NCBI GenBank assembly: GCA_964410665.1
Contig: CAYPIE010000013.1
Coordinates: 30,983-94,982 of the forward strand
DNA length: 64,000 bases
Direction: 5' to 3'
Source of the DNA: CAYPIE01 sp964410665
GTDB taxonomy: Bacteria > Planctomycetota > Planctomycetia > Gemmatales > Gemmataceae
Numbering within the stretch: position 1 is the stretch's first letter; every line of letters starts with the position of its first letter. The notes under the pieces were generated by a model. It was not told the DNA's origin. It did no database searches and saw nothing but the letters and a program-made list of their open reading frames with translations. The translations under genes and the position numbers were made by a program. This document shows positions 26,401 through 34,926 of the stretch, in pieces.

Positions 26401-28257
26401 CGTTTCCAGATCGCGGAAGAAAAAGTCGGGGCGATTGTTGTCATCGTTATCGGTCAGGTTGCTGGCCGCGCTGATGAAGGCAATGTAGCGACCATCCGGG
26501 GTAAATACCCCCTGGCTGGACCAGCCGTTTGCCTCGATACCATCAGCACTGGTGCTGACTCGGATCGTCGTGCCTTCGAGAATATCGCGCACGAACAAGT
26601 CACGGACAGCGTTATTGTCTTCGGCAATCAGGTTTGCAGCATCGCTTTCAAACAATACATAGCGGCCATTTTGGCTGATGGCGAGTACATATGAACCAGC
26701 GTCGGCGGGAATGCCATCAATGCCAACACTCACCAGCGTCGTGGTCTGCGTCTGGGTGTCATGCACAAAGGCATCAACCTGGTCGTTGCGGTCGCCGGGA
26801 ACCAGATTACTGGCCGCGCTGTGGAAGGCGATATAGCGGTTGTCGAGGCTAATCACCGAACCGAAGGAGTCGGCGTTCCCCTGGCTAGGCATGCTCGCCG
26901 CGGTGATCAGTTCCAGTGTTTCGCCGGCACGATCGACGGCAAAGATGTCGGCCACACCATTGCGGTCGTTCTCGATCAGGCTAGTCGCTTCGCTGGCGAA
27001 AACGAGCACATTCCCATCGTCACTCATGTCCAGGGCCAGGGTAGCGCCGGTTTCGGCAGGGCCCCCTTCGCCGGTGACCAGCTCCAACTCGCCAGTGTTC
27101 AGGTCCATGATGGCGACATCGATGGCACCGGGCGGGGTGGCCTCGGTCAGATTGGTGGCGGTGGTACGGTAAGCAATCACGCTGCCATCGTCACTCAGGG
27201 TGGGCATCATGGCGGAGCCGTTGGCCTCGCCACCGGTAGCAGTCATGCTGACCCGCTCAATACTAGCTAGCTCGCGATCGACCAGGAAGATATCGCTGAC
27301 CCGGTTGCTATCGCCCGGCACCAGATTGCTAGCCGCGCTCTGAAAGGCAATGAAGCGGCCGTCACGACTAATCACGGGAGCCGCAGAGTGGTTGTTCCCT
27401 TCGGTATCATCGCCGGCCTCGCTGACCCGCATGGTCAGGTTGCTCTCACGCTGATGCAAGTAGACATCCTGGAAACCATTGGTGTCGCCCGCGGTCAGGT
27501 TATTCGCTGCGGTCTGGAACACGACAAAGCGGCCATCAGTACTAATCTGCGATTGCTGCACAGCGGCATTCGCGCTAACGCCAGCGGTGGACACGCTGAC
27601 CTGCTCAGTGCTGCCCAGCTGGAGGTCGCGGACGAAGACATCGCGGAGCCCGTCGGTGTCCTCTGGCACCATGTAGTCGGCACTGCTCTCGAAGCTCACA
27701 TAGCGGCCGTCGCCGCTGATATCGGGGGCGAACGAACTGGCAAACACCTGAGCCCCGGTGCTGCCCACGCTGACCCGGGTGACGCTGGCCGACTCCTGGT
27801 CGTAGACAAAGATGTCGGCGACACCGTTGGTGTCATCGGGCACTAGGTTGCTGGCGTAGCTGGCGAAGGCAATGTAGCGGCCGTCGCCGCTGATGGCCGG
27901 GGTGAACGAGCGGGAGTTGGCTTGAGTGCCGTCGCTGGCCACGCTGATCCGAGTGGTCATCCCAGTGTCGCGATCGCGGACGAAGACGTCACTGACGCCG
28001 TTGGTGTCGCCGACGACCAAGTTGCTGGCCTCACTGGTGAAGGCGACATAACGGCCGTCACCGCTGACCACCGGCTCCGAGGAGATCTGGCCGGCCTGCT
28101 CAGGGTTGCTGTCGACACTCACCCGAGTGATGACCGATGGGGTGACCCGCGCCTCGAGCACCTCATGCTGGAGGCGTGCCGTCTTCCGTGGGCGGCGACG
28201 AGCCTGGCGTGAGCGGCTGGGCATCTGGCAGGAAATCCATTTCCACAATCCACGCAT
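23404..28257 (-). CDS. Giant extracellular propeller/cadherin/cohesin-dockerin-cohesin protein
   Basis: 1617 residues from ATG 28257, preceded by AGAGGT 8 nt away. The N-terminus is strongly basic and carries the VLEARVTPS motif instead of a hydrophobic signal. Residues about 65-825 hold roughly 14 TolB/WD40-like repeats of about 55 residues (GDGRYVAFxSxASNLVxxDTN). Then come a cadherin-like domain (about 840-940), a Big_9 Ig-like domain (about 942-1026), an Ig-like domain, a cohesin-like domain (about 1160-1275), a type I dockerin with two calcium loops (GDIDGDGKIQVND and GDINGDQRVQVSD, about 1290-1357), and a second cohesin-like domain (about 1382-1490). The C-terminus is acidic. Probably a surface or matrix scaffold; no enzyme domain is present. 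Confidence 0.88.
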   Translation of the reverse strand: MRGLWKWISCQMPSRSRQARRRPRKTARLQHEVLEARVTPSVITRVSVDSNPEQAGQISSEPVVSGDGRYVAFTSEASNLVVGDTNGVSDVFVRDRDTGMTTRISVASDGTQANSRSFTPAISGDGRYIAFASYASNLVPDDTNGVADIFVYDQESASVTRVSVGSTGAQVFASSFAPDISGDGRYVSFESSADYMVPEDTDGLRDVFVRDLQLGSTEQVSVSTAGVSANAAVQQSQISTDGRFVVFQTAANNLTAGDTNGFQDVYLHQRESNLTMRVSEAGDDTEGNNHSAAPVISRDGRFIAFQSAASNLVPGDSNRVSDIFLVDRELASIERVSMTATGGEANGSAMMPTLSDDGSVIAYRTTATNLTEATPPGAIDVAIMDLNTGELELVTGEGGPAETGATLALDMSDDGNVLVFASEATSLIENDRNGVADIFAVDRAGETLELITAASMPSQGNADSFGSVISLDNRYIAFHSAASNLVPGDRNDQVDAFVHDTQTQTTTLVSVGIDGIPADAGSYVLAISQNGRYVLFESDAANLIAEDNNAVRDLFVRDILEGTTIRVSTSADGIEANGWSSQGVFTPDGRYIAFISAASNLTDNDDNNRPDFFFRDLETGAIQRFSPPTEVIGNESIGSISFDGSYLGVTFTREDLTTEVGVYNTQTQTFQVISQTPTGEPSDGASQGITLSGDGRFAAFISEASNLVANDTNDAADVFVRDLVTGQTTRLDLPGAQDLALSYDGYFLAYTTAFDQPELGDTNQVSDVYLFDATGQITLISYEAEDSVGNAPSFGPMISPDGQFITFQSEASNFVANDTNQRTDVFVVNLGNTPPRILSNNGVPEVELSIAENSTAVTTVLASDPNAITQTLTYSLSGADADLFNMDLDTGAVTFAEAPDYEAPVDADGDNRYVAIIEVSDGEATTTQTLTITITNVNEQPIAVDDAFTVATGQSYGLDVLANDTDPDGDSLQLATVSTPVNGRIRMVDNHAEYTPNAGFTGIDTFMYTVNDGNGMTATATATVTVEAAAPQMLEVMDLVPTSTGVTVTFSQPFDPEVLNLYDANGAYGLADLTVMSHETGMPLRGTVFLAEDYKSLTFVATGGIPTSGFYHLTLRSAADGFRMTDGTLLDGDDDGLPGGDYGSLFTIERPREVVVGIPDLVRGTGQAVNYPADTTGVPLSLSNGAGITTLSLSLSYDPALLAINDVLPGTALPEGAALSTESSQPGQMVLTLTSPIPLPAGPLDLGRLIATIPEDAPYAAKQILDITEVVINDGQIGASADDAVHMVQYLGDIDGDGKIQVNDVSLQLNYAAQRTRGFVNAPLVDPNIIGDINGDQRVQVSDVILVLQQAAQRVVDEIPAIPNLLDLPTAQGPDPKLYIAQDLQAVPGGTISVPIELEVTDRSGINLSSAAVVITYDPSVFTITAPQLGTLLGDGFASIFNMEVPGRVIFQAVAFGPGLDLAYGALGELFRFDLTVNPGATGDGYLNLMAFEGTTTALYNAAGESLILIPAPTNGIDAVDGRVTILPEGASVAEQSGSEDGPALVFGLVNTPTNGNHGMGLGNQEPETTLMPTGKLDSSAAPLIWATPAQDELLIGQSGAQEGEDEEEGLFAVFVA

Positions 28258-28419
28258 GGAACACACCTCTTGGTTACGGGGGCCTATTTCCCCCAAGGAA
28301 CGGAACCACCGGGATCCTCCCCCGGAGCCACGGCGGAACTTCCGAATCAGAACAGACTCGTTACCAGGCATCCCCCCCTGCCCACTGGGGACAAGGGGAT
28401 CCATCCTGCGAGCAGGAGT

Positions 28420-30495
28420 TCATTCCACGACCACCGTCAAACTCGGTGGGAACAGCTGGAACGAAACCTCCAGCTTCGGCCGCTTCAGCTCGGCCTCTGG
28501 CGGATCAGCCAGGGTCTTCGACTGGCTGGAGATCCGGTCAGGCAAGGGCGCTGGGGTCATAGTGGGACGCCTCTCTCGTCGTTGCGGTCCCTGGCAGACG
28601 CCCTGGGTCGGCAGGTCCACCAGGTGGGGCGTCACCAGGATGACCTGCTCCTGGACGGTGTCGGTGAACGACGTCCAGCGGAACAGCGGCCCGATGACGG
28701 GCAGATCGGCGAGGACCGGGATCCGCGTCGTCGATGCTTGCCGCGCCGGCTGGTCGAGCAGGGTGAGGGCGTAGGTCTGGCCCGGCTCCATGACGACCGA
28801 GGCGCGCAACGACTGCTCGTCGAAGCCCGGGACCGATCCGGAGGCGGTCATGATCCCGAGGTCGGGGTTGACGTTGCGCGCACGCGGGCCGACTTCGAGG
28901 TGGATTTTGCCGTTCTCGAGGACGACCGGCAGAAACTCCAGATCGGTACCGACTTCTTCGTAATCGACCGGTCGCGCCCCGGTATTCGGATGCACGCCCG
29001 GCACGGGCACCTTCCCTCCACTCGAGAATCGCGCCGGTTTCTCGCTCTCGGTGATGAGCAGGGGCTCGGCGAGGAGCTTCACCATCCCTTCGTGACGGAG
29101 CGTGTATAGCAACGCCTTCCATTTCGCCGGCACTAGGCCGTGCTCGATCCCTGACGCCAACGAGAGCTGCCCGGACCCAGCCATCCCGGTCAGACCGCTC
29201 AACACCGAGTGCGGCTTGCCGTCCGGGGCGTACGCCGGGTCGAACCAACCCCGCTTGCAGGCTTCGCTACGGCTGACCTGGGCGAACATCACGTCGAGCT
29301 GCACTGCCTTCGGCTTCGCCTCGACGCGCATGGCGTTGATGACGTTGGTTGGTTCGTCGGCGGCACCCAGGGCGCTGTGGACCAGCCGGACGATCGGCTG
29401 CATGTCTTCCGCCCGGGCGACGGTGCCCGTGAGCACCACCTGGCGGTCTCGGCCCATGACAACCTTCACATGGGTCGAGGGTTTGAGGTGCTCGATCACC
29501 TGGTTCAGCACTTCCAACTTGCTCAGCTGCTGGAGCTCTGATCGTGGAGTTATCGGGACAATGGCGTTCGGAGTGACCAGGACCACCAACTCCTGTTCGG
29601 TCTGCCGCGTCATCTTGACCTTACACAGCGGCCCCGACGGGGTGAGCCCGCCCAGGATCGGCACCGTCACCGGGGTCGCCCGTGCCATCGGGTGATCGAG
29701 CAACGTGACGGCACAGGTTTGACCGGACTTCATCTCGATCTGCGCAGGGAACGATCGCCAGTCCCGATCGGGTGTGCCACGGACTCGTGGTTCCACTTCG
29801 AGGTAAATCTGCCCGTTGGGGTAGACGATGGGGAGCAATCCCAGTTGGACGCCAATGTTCTCGAAGTTCAGGCGGGCCGGACGGCCGCTCTGGGCCGCGA
29901 GCTTCGGGTCAGCCAGGATCCTGGCAACTCCTTCCGCATGCAGGCTTTCCAACATTTCTTTACACTTTGCCGGGACAATGCCGAACTTGGACCCACCGGG
30001 TGTCTGCCCACCGAAGCCGAGCCTGCCAGCCGCGGTCTTGCCGATGACCTCGAGGGAGAAGCCACGCTCACGGGCTCGTGTGACGTCCACCAAAGCCACC
30101 ATCACATCCAGCTGCACCTGTTGTCCATGCCCGGAACCGACGGTAACCGGGTAGACCTCCGAGTTGCCCAACTCATCGATAACAGTCACCCGGGTTTGTC
30201 CAGCCGTCTTGCCCGTCAGGGTGACTGCTCTGGGGTCGCTCGAGTCAGCCGCAACCTGTACCACCTTGTCGTCGGCGGCAACGACCTCGCAGACCATTCC
30301 CCCACTGCCCATGGTGAACGATGCCGTACCATCGAGCGGCACCTGCAGACCCCCTCGGGCGTCGAATGTCACTGAGATCGGCGGCGCCTGGATCGCCTGT
30401 GGGATCGGGTCCGGCAACTGAGCCGGTACCGGCCCCCCGAGCAGGCAGGCGGCCAGAACCGCCCAGGCACAACGCTGGGGTGTCAACCGTGGCAT
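28420..30495 (-). CDS. Tandem-secretin-domain protein (CpaC/RcpA-like)
   Basis: 691 residues with a signal peptide (AWAVLAACLLGGPVPAQ). Residues about 35-125 match the pilus-formation N-terminal domain (PLDGTASFTMGS; AGQTRVTVIDELGNSEVYPV). Two secretin-type domains follow. The first (about 125-335) ends in VPILGGLTPSGPLC. After a BON-like linker (about 340-425), the second (about 430-645) carries PARFSSGGKVPVPG, YEEVGTDLEFLPVV and the hallmark IPVLADLPVIGPLFRW. Normal secretins have a single copy. No ATPase, inner-membrane platform or pilin gene is adjacent. It lies 163 bases upstream of the giant cohesin/dockerin gene on the same strand and could be transcribed with it. Confidence 0.85.
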   Translation of the reverse strand: MPRLTPQRCAWAVLAACLLGGPVPAQLPDPIPQAIQAPPISVTFDARGGLQVPLDGTASFTMGSGGMVCEVVAADDKVVQVAADSSDPRAVTLTGKTAGQTRVTVIDELGNSEVYPVTVGSGHGQQVQLDVMVALVDVTRARERGFSLEVIGKTAAGRLGFGGQTPGGSKFGIVPAKCKEMLESLHAEGVARILADPKLAAQSGRPARLNFENIGVQLGLLPIVYPNGQIYLEVEPRVRGTPDRDWRSFPAQIEMKSGQTCAVTLLDHPMARATPVTVPILGGLTPSGPLCKVKMTRQTEQELVVLVTPNAIVPITPRSELQQLSKLEVLNQVIEHLKPSTHVKVVMGRDRQVVLTGTVARAEDMQPIVRLVHSALGAADEPTNVINAMRVEAKPKAVQLDVMFAQVSRSEACKRGWFDPAYAPDGKPHSVLSGLTGMAGSGQLSLASGIEHGLVPAKWKALLYTLRHEGMVKLLAEPLLITESEKPARFSSGGKVPVPGVHPNTGARPVDYEEVGTDLEFLPVVLENGKIHLEVGPRARNVNPDLGIMTASGSVPGFDEQSLRASVVMEPGQTYALTLLDQPARQASTTRIPVLADLPVIGPLFRWTSFTDTVQEQVILVTPHLVDLPTQGVCQGPQRRERRPTMTPAPLPDRISSQSKTLADPPEAELKRPKLEVSFQLFPPSLTVVVE

Positions 30496-30832
30496 TGAAT
30501 TCCCTCCACGCGAACGTCGTTCCAGCGAATAGTGAAGTGAGCGAACCCGAGGGGTGGGCCACCCACGAGTCGAAGGAGCTTCGCGAACAGTCGGTGATTC
30601 TGGGTTAAGCGCAGCCAGGAGGGGTGCATCCTTGCCTCGGAGCGAGAAGCCAACAAGGGCCCATCCGTGACCCTAAATGAATGGTGAGGATGATAGCCTT
30701 TGCGAAATCGGCAATGCAAGAGGGTTTCTCGGCGGGGCGTTTTCCCCGCCGGGGCGCTGCGTGCCGAACTGGCATTCCCGAAGGCCAAAAAAAGATCCGT
30801 GTGGAATTCGATGTGCTTACTCGATCAACAAA
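30496..30832. other. Intergenic region with one hairpin, no gene
   Basis: Between two minus-strand genes. It contains GGCGGGG (30731-30737) paired with CCCCGCC (30744-30750) across a 6-nt CGTTTT loop, about 85-100 bases beyond the protease gene stop, a weak terminator candidate. No protein-like frame was seen. Confidence 0.4.
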
Positions 30833-33019
30833 TCAACCGACAAACACGCCGCCGAAGCCCCAGTCGTAGGCCATGAAGGCGTCCAGCGGCTCAGGGCTGG
30901 CCTGAGTCTTTAAGTCCCAGCCGCGGTACAGGTGCACCATGGGCGGCTCGCCTTCGCCGCTGCCGGTGACCAGGTCGGCCAGCCGGTCGCCGTCGAGGTC
31001 CTTGGCGATGATGCGGACGCCGCCGCGCGACTGCGGGTCTTCCACGAAGAAGTTGACCATCGGGACGTGCATCTGACCATCGCCGGCCAGCAAAGATGGT
31101 CCGTGTAAGCCCAAGACGCGCGGTCCGCCCCCAGGCCCGCCAGCCGCGATCAGGTCGCCGAACCCGTCCCCGTCCAGGTCCCCGACGGTCAGATAGACGC
31201 CATTGCGAAGGCTGGGCTCGAAGACGAAGAAGTCCGCAACCAGTTTGACGCCCTGGTTTTGCGTCACCATAGCCTTACCATCGAACAGGGCCACCCGTGG
31301 TCCGCCGCCGTAGCCAGCGCCGACCGCCAGGTCGAGGAAGCCATCGGCGTTGACATCCCCCAGTCCCACGCGAGCCCCGCCACGGAAGTTGGCGTCGTCA
31401 ATCCCAAAAAAATCCGCGGTCACCATGCCAGTGCGGCCATCAAAAATGCGGATTCGCGGCCCGCCCCCCTGATCGGGGGAGACCAGGATGTCGACGAAGC
31501 CGTCACGGTTCATGTCGCCCGCGGCCAGGAGGACACCGCCCTGGTAGCTCTCCTCGTAGGCGAAGAAGCGGTCGACGAGTTGACCACTCGCACCATCAAA
31601 CACCTGGATCAGTGGTGCAGCTCCAGGGCCGGAACCGGTGATCAGGTCGGGCACGCCGTCACCGGTGCAGTCGCCGGAGGCAACGCGAACGCCGCCACGG
31701 AAGTCGGCCGCGTAGGCCATGCCTTCCAGGCGGACGTCGGCTTCGTGGTCCAACATGGTGGCCATGGGCATGCCGCCGGACCCAGCGCCGGTGACGAAGA
31801 CGGTGCCGCTCAGGGTCGGGGTCAGCGGGGCGGGACCGGGGAACAGCTGGCCCGGGAGGGGGGCCGGCGCAGGCAGCACCGGGCTGCCTTGCCGCTGATC
31901 GTCCTGGTCTTCAACGTCGGTCACTTCGACCGACAGACTGGTTGGCACGCTGGCGTCGATCAGGACATCGTCGACATCGTCACTGCCTCGGATGGTCAGG
32001 CTGCGGATCAGGCCCAGATCATCAGCGTGCAGCAGCTCGCCGTTGACCGCGATCGCCAACTGTTGCCCGTCGAGGTAAACGTCAATGCCATCGTCCTGAC
32101 CGTCGTTCCCCGGCATCTGGCCGAACATGTCGATGACCAGGTCGTGAGGCTCGGCCAGCACGGCGTCGATACTGTCAGCAAAGGCGGCCACCCGGGTGTA
32201 GCCGAACACATCACCGAACGACTGGTTGTCCAAGGTGGGGCGGCCGAAAGTCGGGTCAACGTCCGCAGCCTGCCCGGACATAAAGAACGTGGCAATCCCA
32301 GCGACGGCGTAGCCATCGTCTCGAAGCAAAAACGCCGGTCCGCCTGAGTCGCCCAAGCCGATGGCCGCCTCATCCTCGCCGAGCCCTCGGTCCCAAATGC
32401 CCGCATGAACATCGAACGCATCGTGGGCTGCTTCCCCGCTGTCAAAATCGGCCAGCAGGCCCAGCCCAGGCGTGACCACCGGCCCACCCAGGTTAAGTTC
32501 GTCCGCATCGAACCGGTTCCAGCCCGAGCGCTTAATCCCAGCGCTACCTGACTGGCTGCCTGACAAGCCGGTACCGCTCTGGCCGTAGCCGACCAGTTGA
32601 AAGTCCTGTCCCACCTCATCGAAGGCGCGATACAGGTCGTAACGCTCGGCCCCCTGCCCTGACGGCCCGGAGGGAGCCAGAACCGGCAACCCCAACAGGG
32701 CAATATCTTCACCAGCTTCGGCCAGGTACGCCGCGTTGGCCGGGACGTCGACCTCGATGGCGACACCGGGCATGTCGAAGCGGACCTGCACAGGGCCATC
32801 AGCCACCCCGTCGCCATCCGCATCAACACAATGGGCCGTGGTCAGGATGTGTCGCCCGGTGTAGAGCAAGACCCCCGAACAGGTCGAGCCATCGGGGTTG
32901 GTGATGGCCACGACGCCATCGAAGCCAGTTCCGGGTGCGACCAAAGCTGCCTCAGAAAAGGCACCCACGACCGGGCAGGATCGGGCTTCCAGGGACTCTA
33001 GGGTGACAGGAGTGGGCAT
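30833..33019 (-). CDS. Trypsin-like (S1) serine protease with FG-GAP repeats
   Basis: 728 residues from ATG 33019, with GGAGG 7 nt upstream. The N-terminus is TLESLEARSCPVVGAF, the L-E-x-R-x-x-P motif, with no hydrophobic signal. Residues about 25-290 form a chymotrypsin-fold protease with the full triad: His in LTTAHCV (near 61), Asp in GEDIALLGL (near 105) and Ser in GLGDSGGPAF (near 223). After a linker, residues about 405-728 are five to six FG-GAP repeats (FRGGxRVxxGDxxxDGxxDL; GGGPRxxxFDG). The repeats closely resemble those in the peroxidase fusion protein at 3741-7463. Likely an extracellular or surface protease displayed on a beta-propeller. Confidence 0.9.
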   Translation of the reverse strand: MPTPVTLESLEARSCPVVGAFSEAALVAPGTGFDGVVAITNPDGSTCSGVLLYTGRHILTTAHCVDADGDGVADGPVQVRFDMPGVAIEVDVPANAAYLAEAGEDIALLGLPVLAPSGPSGQGAERYDLYRAFDEVGQDFQLVGYGQSGTGLSGSQSGSAGIKRSGWNRFDADELNLGGPVVTPGLGLLADFDSGEAAHDAFDVHAGIWDRGLGEDEAAIGLGDSGGPAFLLRDDGYAVAGIATFFMSGQAADVDPTFGRPTLDNQSFGDVFGYTRVAAFADSIDAVLAEPHDLVIDMFGQMPGNDGQDDGIDVYLDGQQLAIAVNGELLHADDLGLIRSLTIRGSDDVDDVLIDASVPTSLSVEVTDVEDQDDQRQGSPVLPAPAPLPGQLFPGPAPLTPTLSGTVFVTGAGSGGMPMATMLDHEADVRLEGMAYAADFRGGVRVASGDCTGDGVPDLITGSGPGAAPLIQVFDGASGQLVDRFFAYEESYQGGVLLAAGDMNRDGFVDILVSPDQGGGPRIRIFDGRTGMVTADFFGIDDANFRGGARVGLGDVNADGFLDLAVGAGYGGGPRVALFDGKAMVTQNQGVKLVADFFVFEPSLRNGVYLTVGDLDGDGFGDLIAAGGPGGGPRVLGLHGPSLLAGDGQMHVPMVNFFVEDPQSRGGVRIIAKDLDGDRLADLVTGSGEGEPPMVHLYRGWDLKTQASPEPLDAFMAYDWGFGGVFVG

Positions 33020-33240
33020 TGGCGAGCCTCCACAGCGTGAGGAATGCCAGGACGGGCCATACATCTGTTCCCTGGACGCAGCCAAGGCTTGAATGTGCGC
33101 TCGTTACCGAAAAAATGGAAGAGGAATTGGGCGATTCAGCCGAGGCCTCTGCCACCCGGGTCATCGCGATGACTTCAATGAAGCAGTTGGCAAGGACGCC
33201 GGATGGGGGGAGCCTTCGCTTGGTTGCTCACTCGATCGGC

Positions 33241-34272
33241 TTAGCGATCCGCGATCCATTGCTTGCCGTAATCATTGGAAGGATCGCGATAGATGGCATG
33301 GGTGTGATCGGTGGGGTCGCCCCCCAGGTGCTGGGGTGAATATTCAATAATGACCGAAGGTCCCTGGATGCGAAAGCCGGCCGGCTTGCCTTTTTCCGTA
33401 GGGCCAAACCAGGCAAAGTAGGTGCGGGGAAGATCTTTTTCAATCTTCTCCAGAGCAATCTGGCTGTGCGTATTGTTCAGAATCCCGATGCGTTCCTGGA
33501 TCAGTTGTTTCACGAGGGCCTGCTGCTTGGGATTCAGCTTGTCGATGCGGATCCCTTCGGCTTTGGGCTGGATGGCCTTCGCACTGGGTCCATAGGCCAG
33601 ATTGACATGATGATCATCGAGGACCGCCTGTTGCCGTTGCTCCATAGATAGCGAACCGGCCAGGGCGAAAGCCAGATCCTCCTCTTTGCCGAGTTGCCGC
33701 ACCCGCTTGCCGTTGAGGACATAGTCTACCGGTTGGCCACCGGTCAGCGACGGAGACAGGGTGATCTGGTCGTCGACAATGGTGGCATTGATCGCGAGGT
33801 GGTGGCCGCCGAATTGCCACATCCACGGCTTGGAAACCGATGGCTCGCCGAGGATCGACACATAGAATTCGTCTTTGCCGAAGCGAATCCGCCCGGGGCT
33901 GCCGCGTTGGTTGAGGATCTCATCCCCGGTGATGTTATCGATGACCTGCTGATACCCCACCTCGCTGAGGGTAGCCCGCAACAGCTGCAGAACGGCGGCT
34001 TTTTGTTTGGCGTTCAAGTCGCCCATGCGCAGTCCTTGCCGCGGAAAGATCCCGGTGGGCAGGTTGGACCAGCGATTTCGCTGTTCTTGATCGTCGAAGG
34101 CGAACAGCAGTTGCTTTCGTTGGGCGGGTTCCAACTCCTGAAGCAATGCCTCGGCCGCTTTGACCACCTCGGCGACCACCGCCTCCGGGCTCGGCTTCGC
34201 GGCCTGGCCCCAAAGAGGATGAGCGATCAACACTGTCAGCGTGACGCAAGTAAGCAAGCGAGTCTTTTTCAT
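33241..34272 (-). CDS. Secreted DUF3500 protein
   Basis: 343 residues from ATG 34272, chosen because it begins a signal peptide (MKKTRLLTCVTLTVLIAHPLWGQ). The mature part matches DUF3500: KQLLFAFDDQEQRNRWSNLP near the start, WQFGGHHLAINATIVDD in the middle and YFAWFGPTEKGKPAGFRIQGPSVIIEYSPQ followed by DHTHAIYRDPSNDYG at the end. The conserved His and Asp residues suggest a metal-dependent enzyme, but the family is uncharacterised. The gene stands alone between the protease gene and the tRNA. Confidence 0.88.
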   Translation of the reverse strand: MKKTRLLTCVTLTVLIAHPLWGQAAKPSPEAVVAEVVKAAEALLQELEPAQRKQLLFAFDDQEQRNRWSNLPTGIFPRQGLRMGDLNAKQKAAVLQLLRATLSEVGYQQVIDNITGDEILNQRGSPGRIRFGKDEFYVSILGEPSVSKPWMWQFGGHHLAINATIVDDQITLSPSLTGGQPVDYVLNGKRVRQLGKEEDLAFALAGSLSMEQRQQAVLDDHHVNLAYGPSAKAIQPKAEGIRIDKLNPKQQALVKQLIQERIGILNNTHSQIALEKIEKDLPRTYFAWFGPTEKGKPAGFRIQGPSVIIEYSPQHLGGDPTDHTHAIYRDPSNDYGKQWIADR

Positions 34273-34510
34273 CGGGGAGCCCTGGTGAATCGAATGGAGA
34301 GAGTACTTGCCCGGGCAACGGTACCCCCTTGCGGACCTCATCGGCAACCAGCACGCTCGCAGCAAAGAGGAAAACATTCCCGGCCAGTGCTATGAAAGCA
34401 ATTTCAGAGTGTGGCGGCAATCACCTCTTGAAGCCAGGGACGAGCCATCTGGAAGAGGTGAACCTGCTGGCTGGAACAAGTGTCCATTGGAAGTGGGCAA
34501 GTGAGTCAAC

Positions 34511-34539
34511 TTGACAACGGCTTGCCCAACCATTAAGAA
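34511..34539 (+). promoter_or_regulatory. Promoter of tRNA-Val (TTGACA-17-TAAGAA)
   Basis: A consensus -35 (34511-34516) and a good -10 (34534-34539) with a 17-bp spacer place initiation about 7 bases before the tRNA 5' end. Confidence 0.75.
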
Positions 34540-34552
34540 CATGGGATGGAAA

Positions 34553-34626
34553 GGGCGGTTAGCTCAGTTGGTTAGAGTACTACGTTGACATCGTAGGGGT
34601 CACTGGTTCGAATCCAGTACCGCCCA
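34553..34626 (+). tRNA. tRNA-Val (anticodon GAC)
   Basis: 74-nt cloverleaf. The acceptor stem GGGCGGT (34553-34559) pairs with ACCGCCC (34619-34625), discriminator A. The D arm is GCTC/GAGT, the anticodon stem CTACG/CGTAG encloses TTGACAT with anticodon GAC at 34587-34589, and the T arm contains GGTTCGAATCC. The 3' CCA is not encoded and must be added after transcription. No integrase or attachment duplication was found next to it. Confidence 0.97.
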
Positions 34627-34800
34627 GTCTTATCTTCTGCAGAATCTTGCAGCAAGTCGCAACTAACAGAACTAACCTCTTCTCCTATAACCCTTTGCGG
34701 CAATTCCTTCTGTTCCGTGCGACTCGCTGCGGCTATTTGCTCCGCCGGATTTTGCGCCGCCAGTGAGCCCCGCGGCACGACGGTAAGCGTCTAACCAAGC

Positions 34801-34926
34801 TCATCTTGCAAGGTGTGGGTACCTCTTGGGCAAAGCAACGGCCTTCGCACGGAGTTGCAGCATGGCCCACAAGATGTCCTTGGGTAGACGGTTATGCCAT
34901 TCCTGAGAGTGTAAGTAGTCGAACAC
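34801..34926 (-). pseudogene. Possible C-terminal remnant of a lost gene (41 codons)
   Basis: Directly after the TAG of the C45-type hydrolase, the same minus-strand frame continues for 41 codons with protein-like composition (YLHSQEWHNRLPKDILW, then LRAKAVALPKRYPHLAR) to TGA at 34801-34803. It does not look like part of the hydrolase. The sequence resembles the tail of a transposase or similar protein, but I cannot name the family. The remaining bases between here and the tRNA hold nothing recognisable. Confidence 0.3.

Noticed and set aside
31259..32347. 362-codon plus-strand frame opposite the serine protease gene
   Set aside because: Shadow of the FG-GAP and protease coding sequence; its composition (rich in H, Q, G, V) is typical of antisense frames here.
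34553..34926. tRNA-Val as an integration site of a genomic island
   Set aside because: No integrase gene and no direct repeat of the tRNA 3' end was found within the window.
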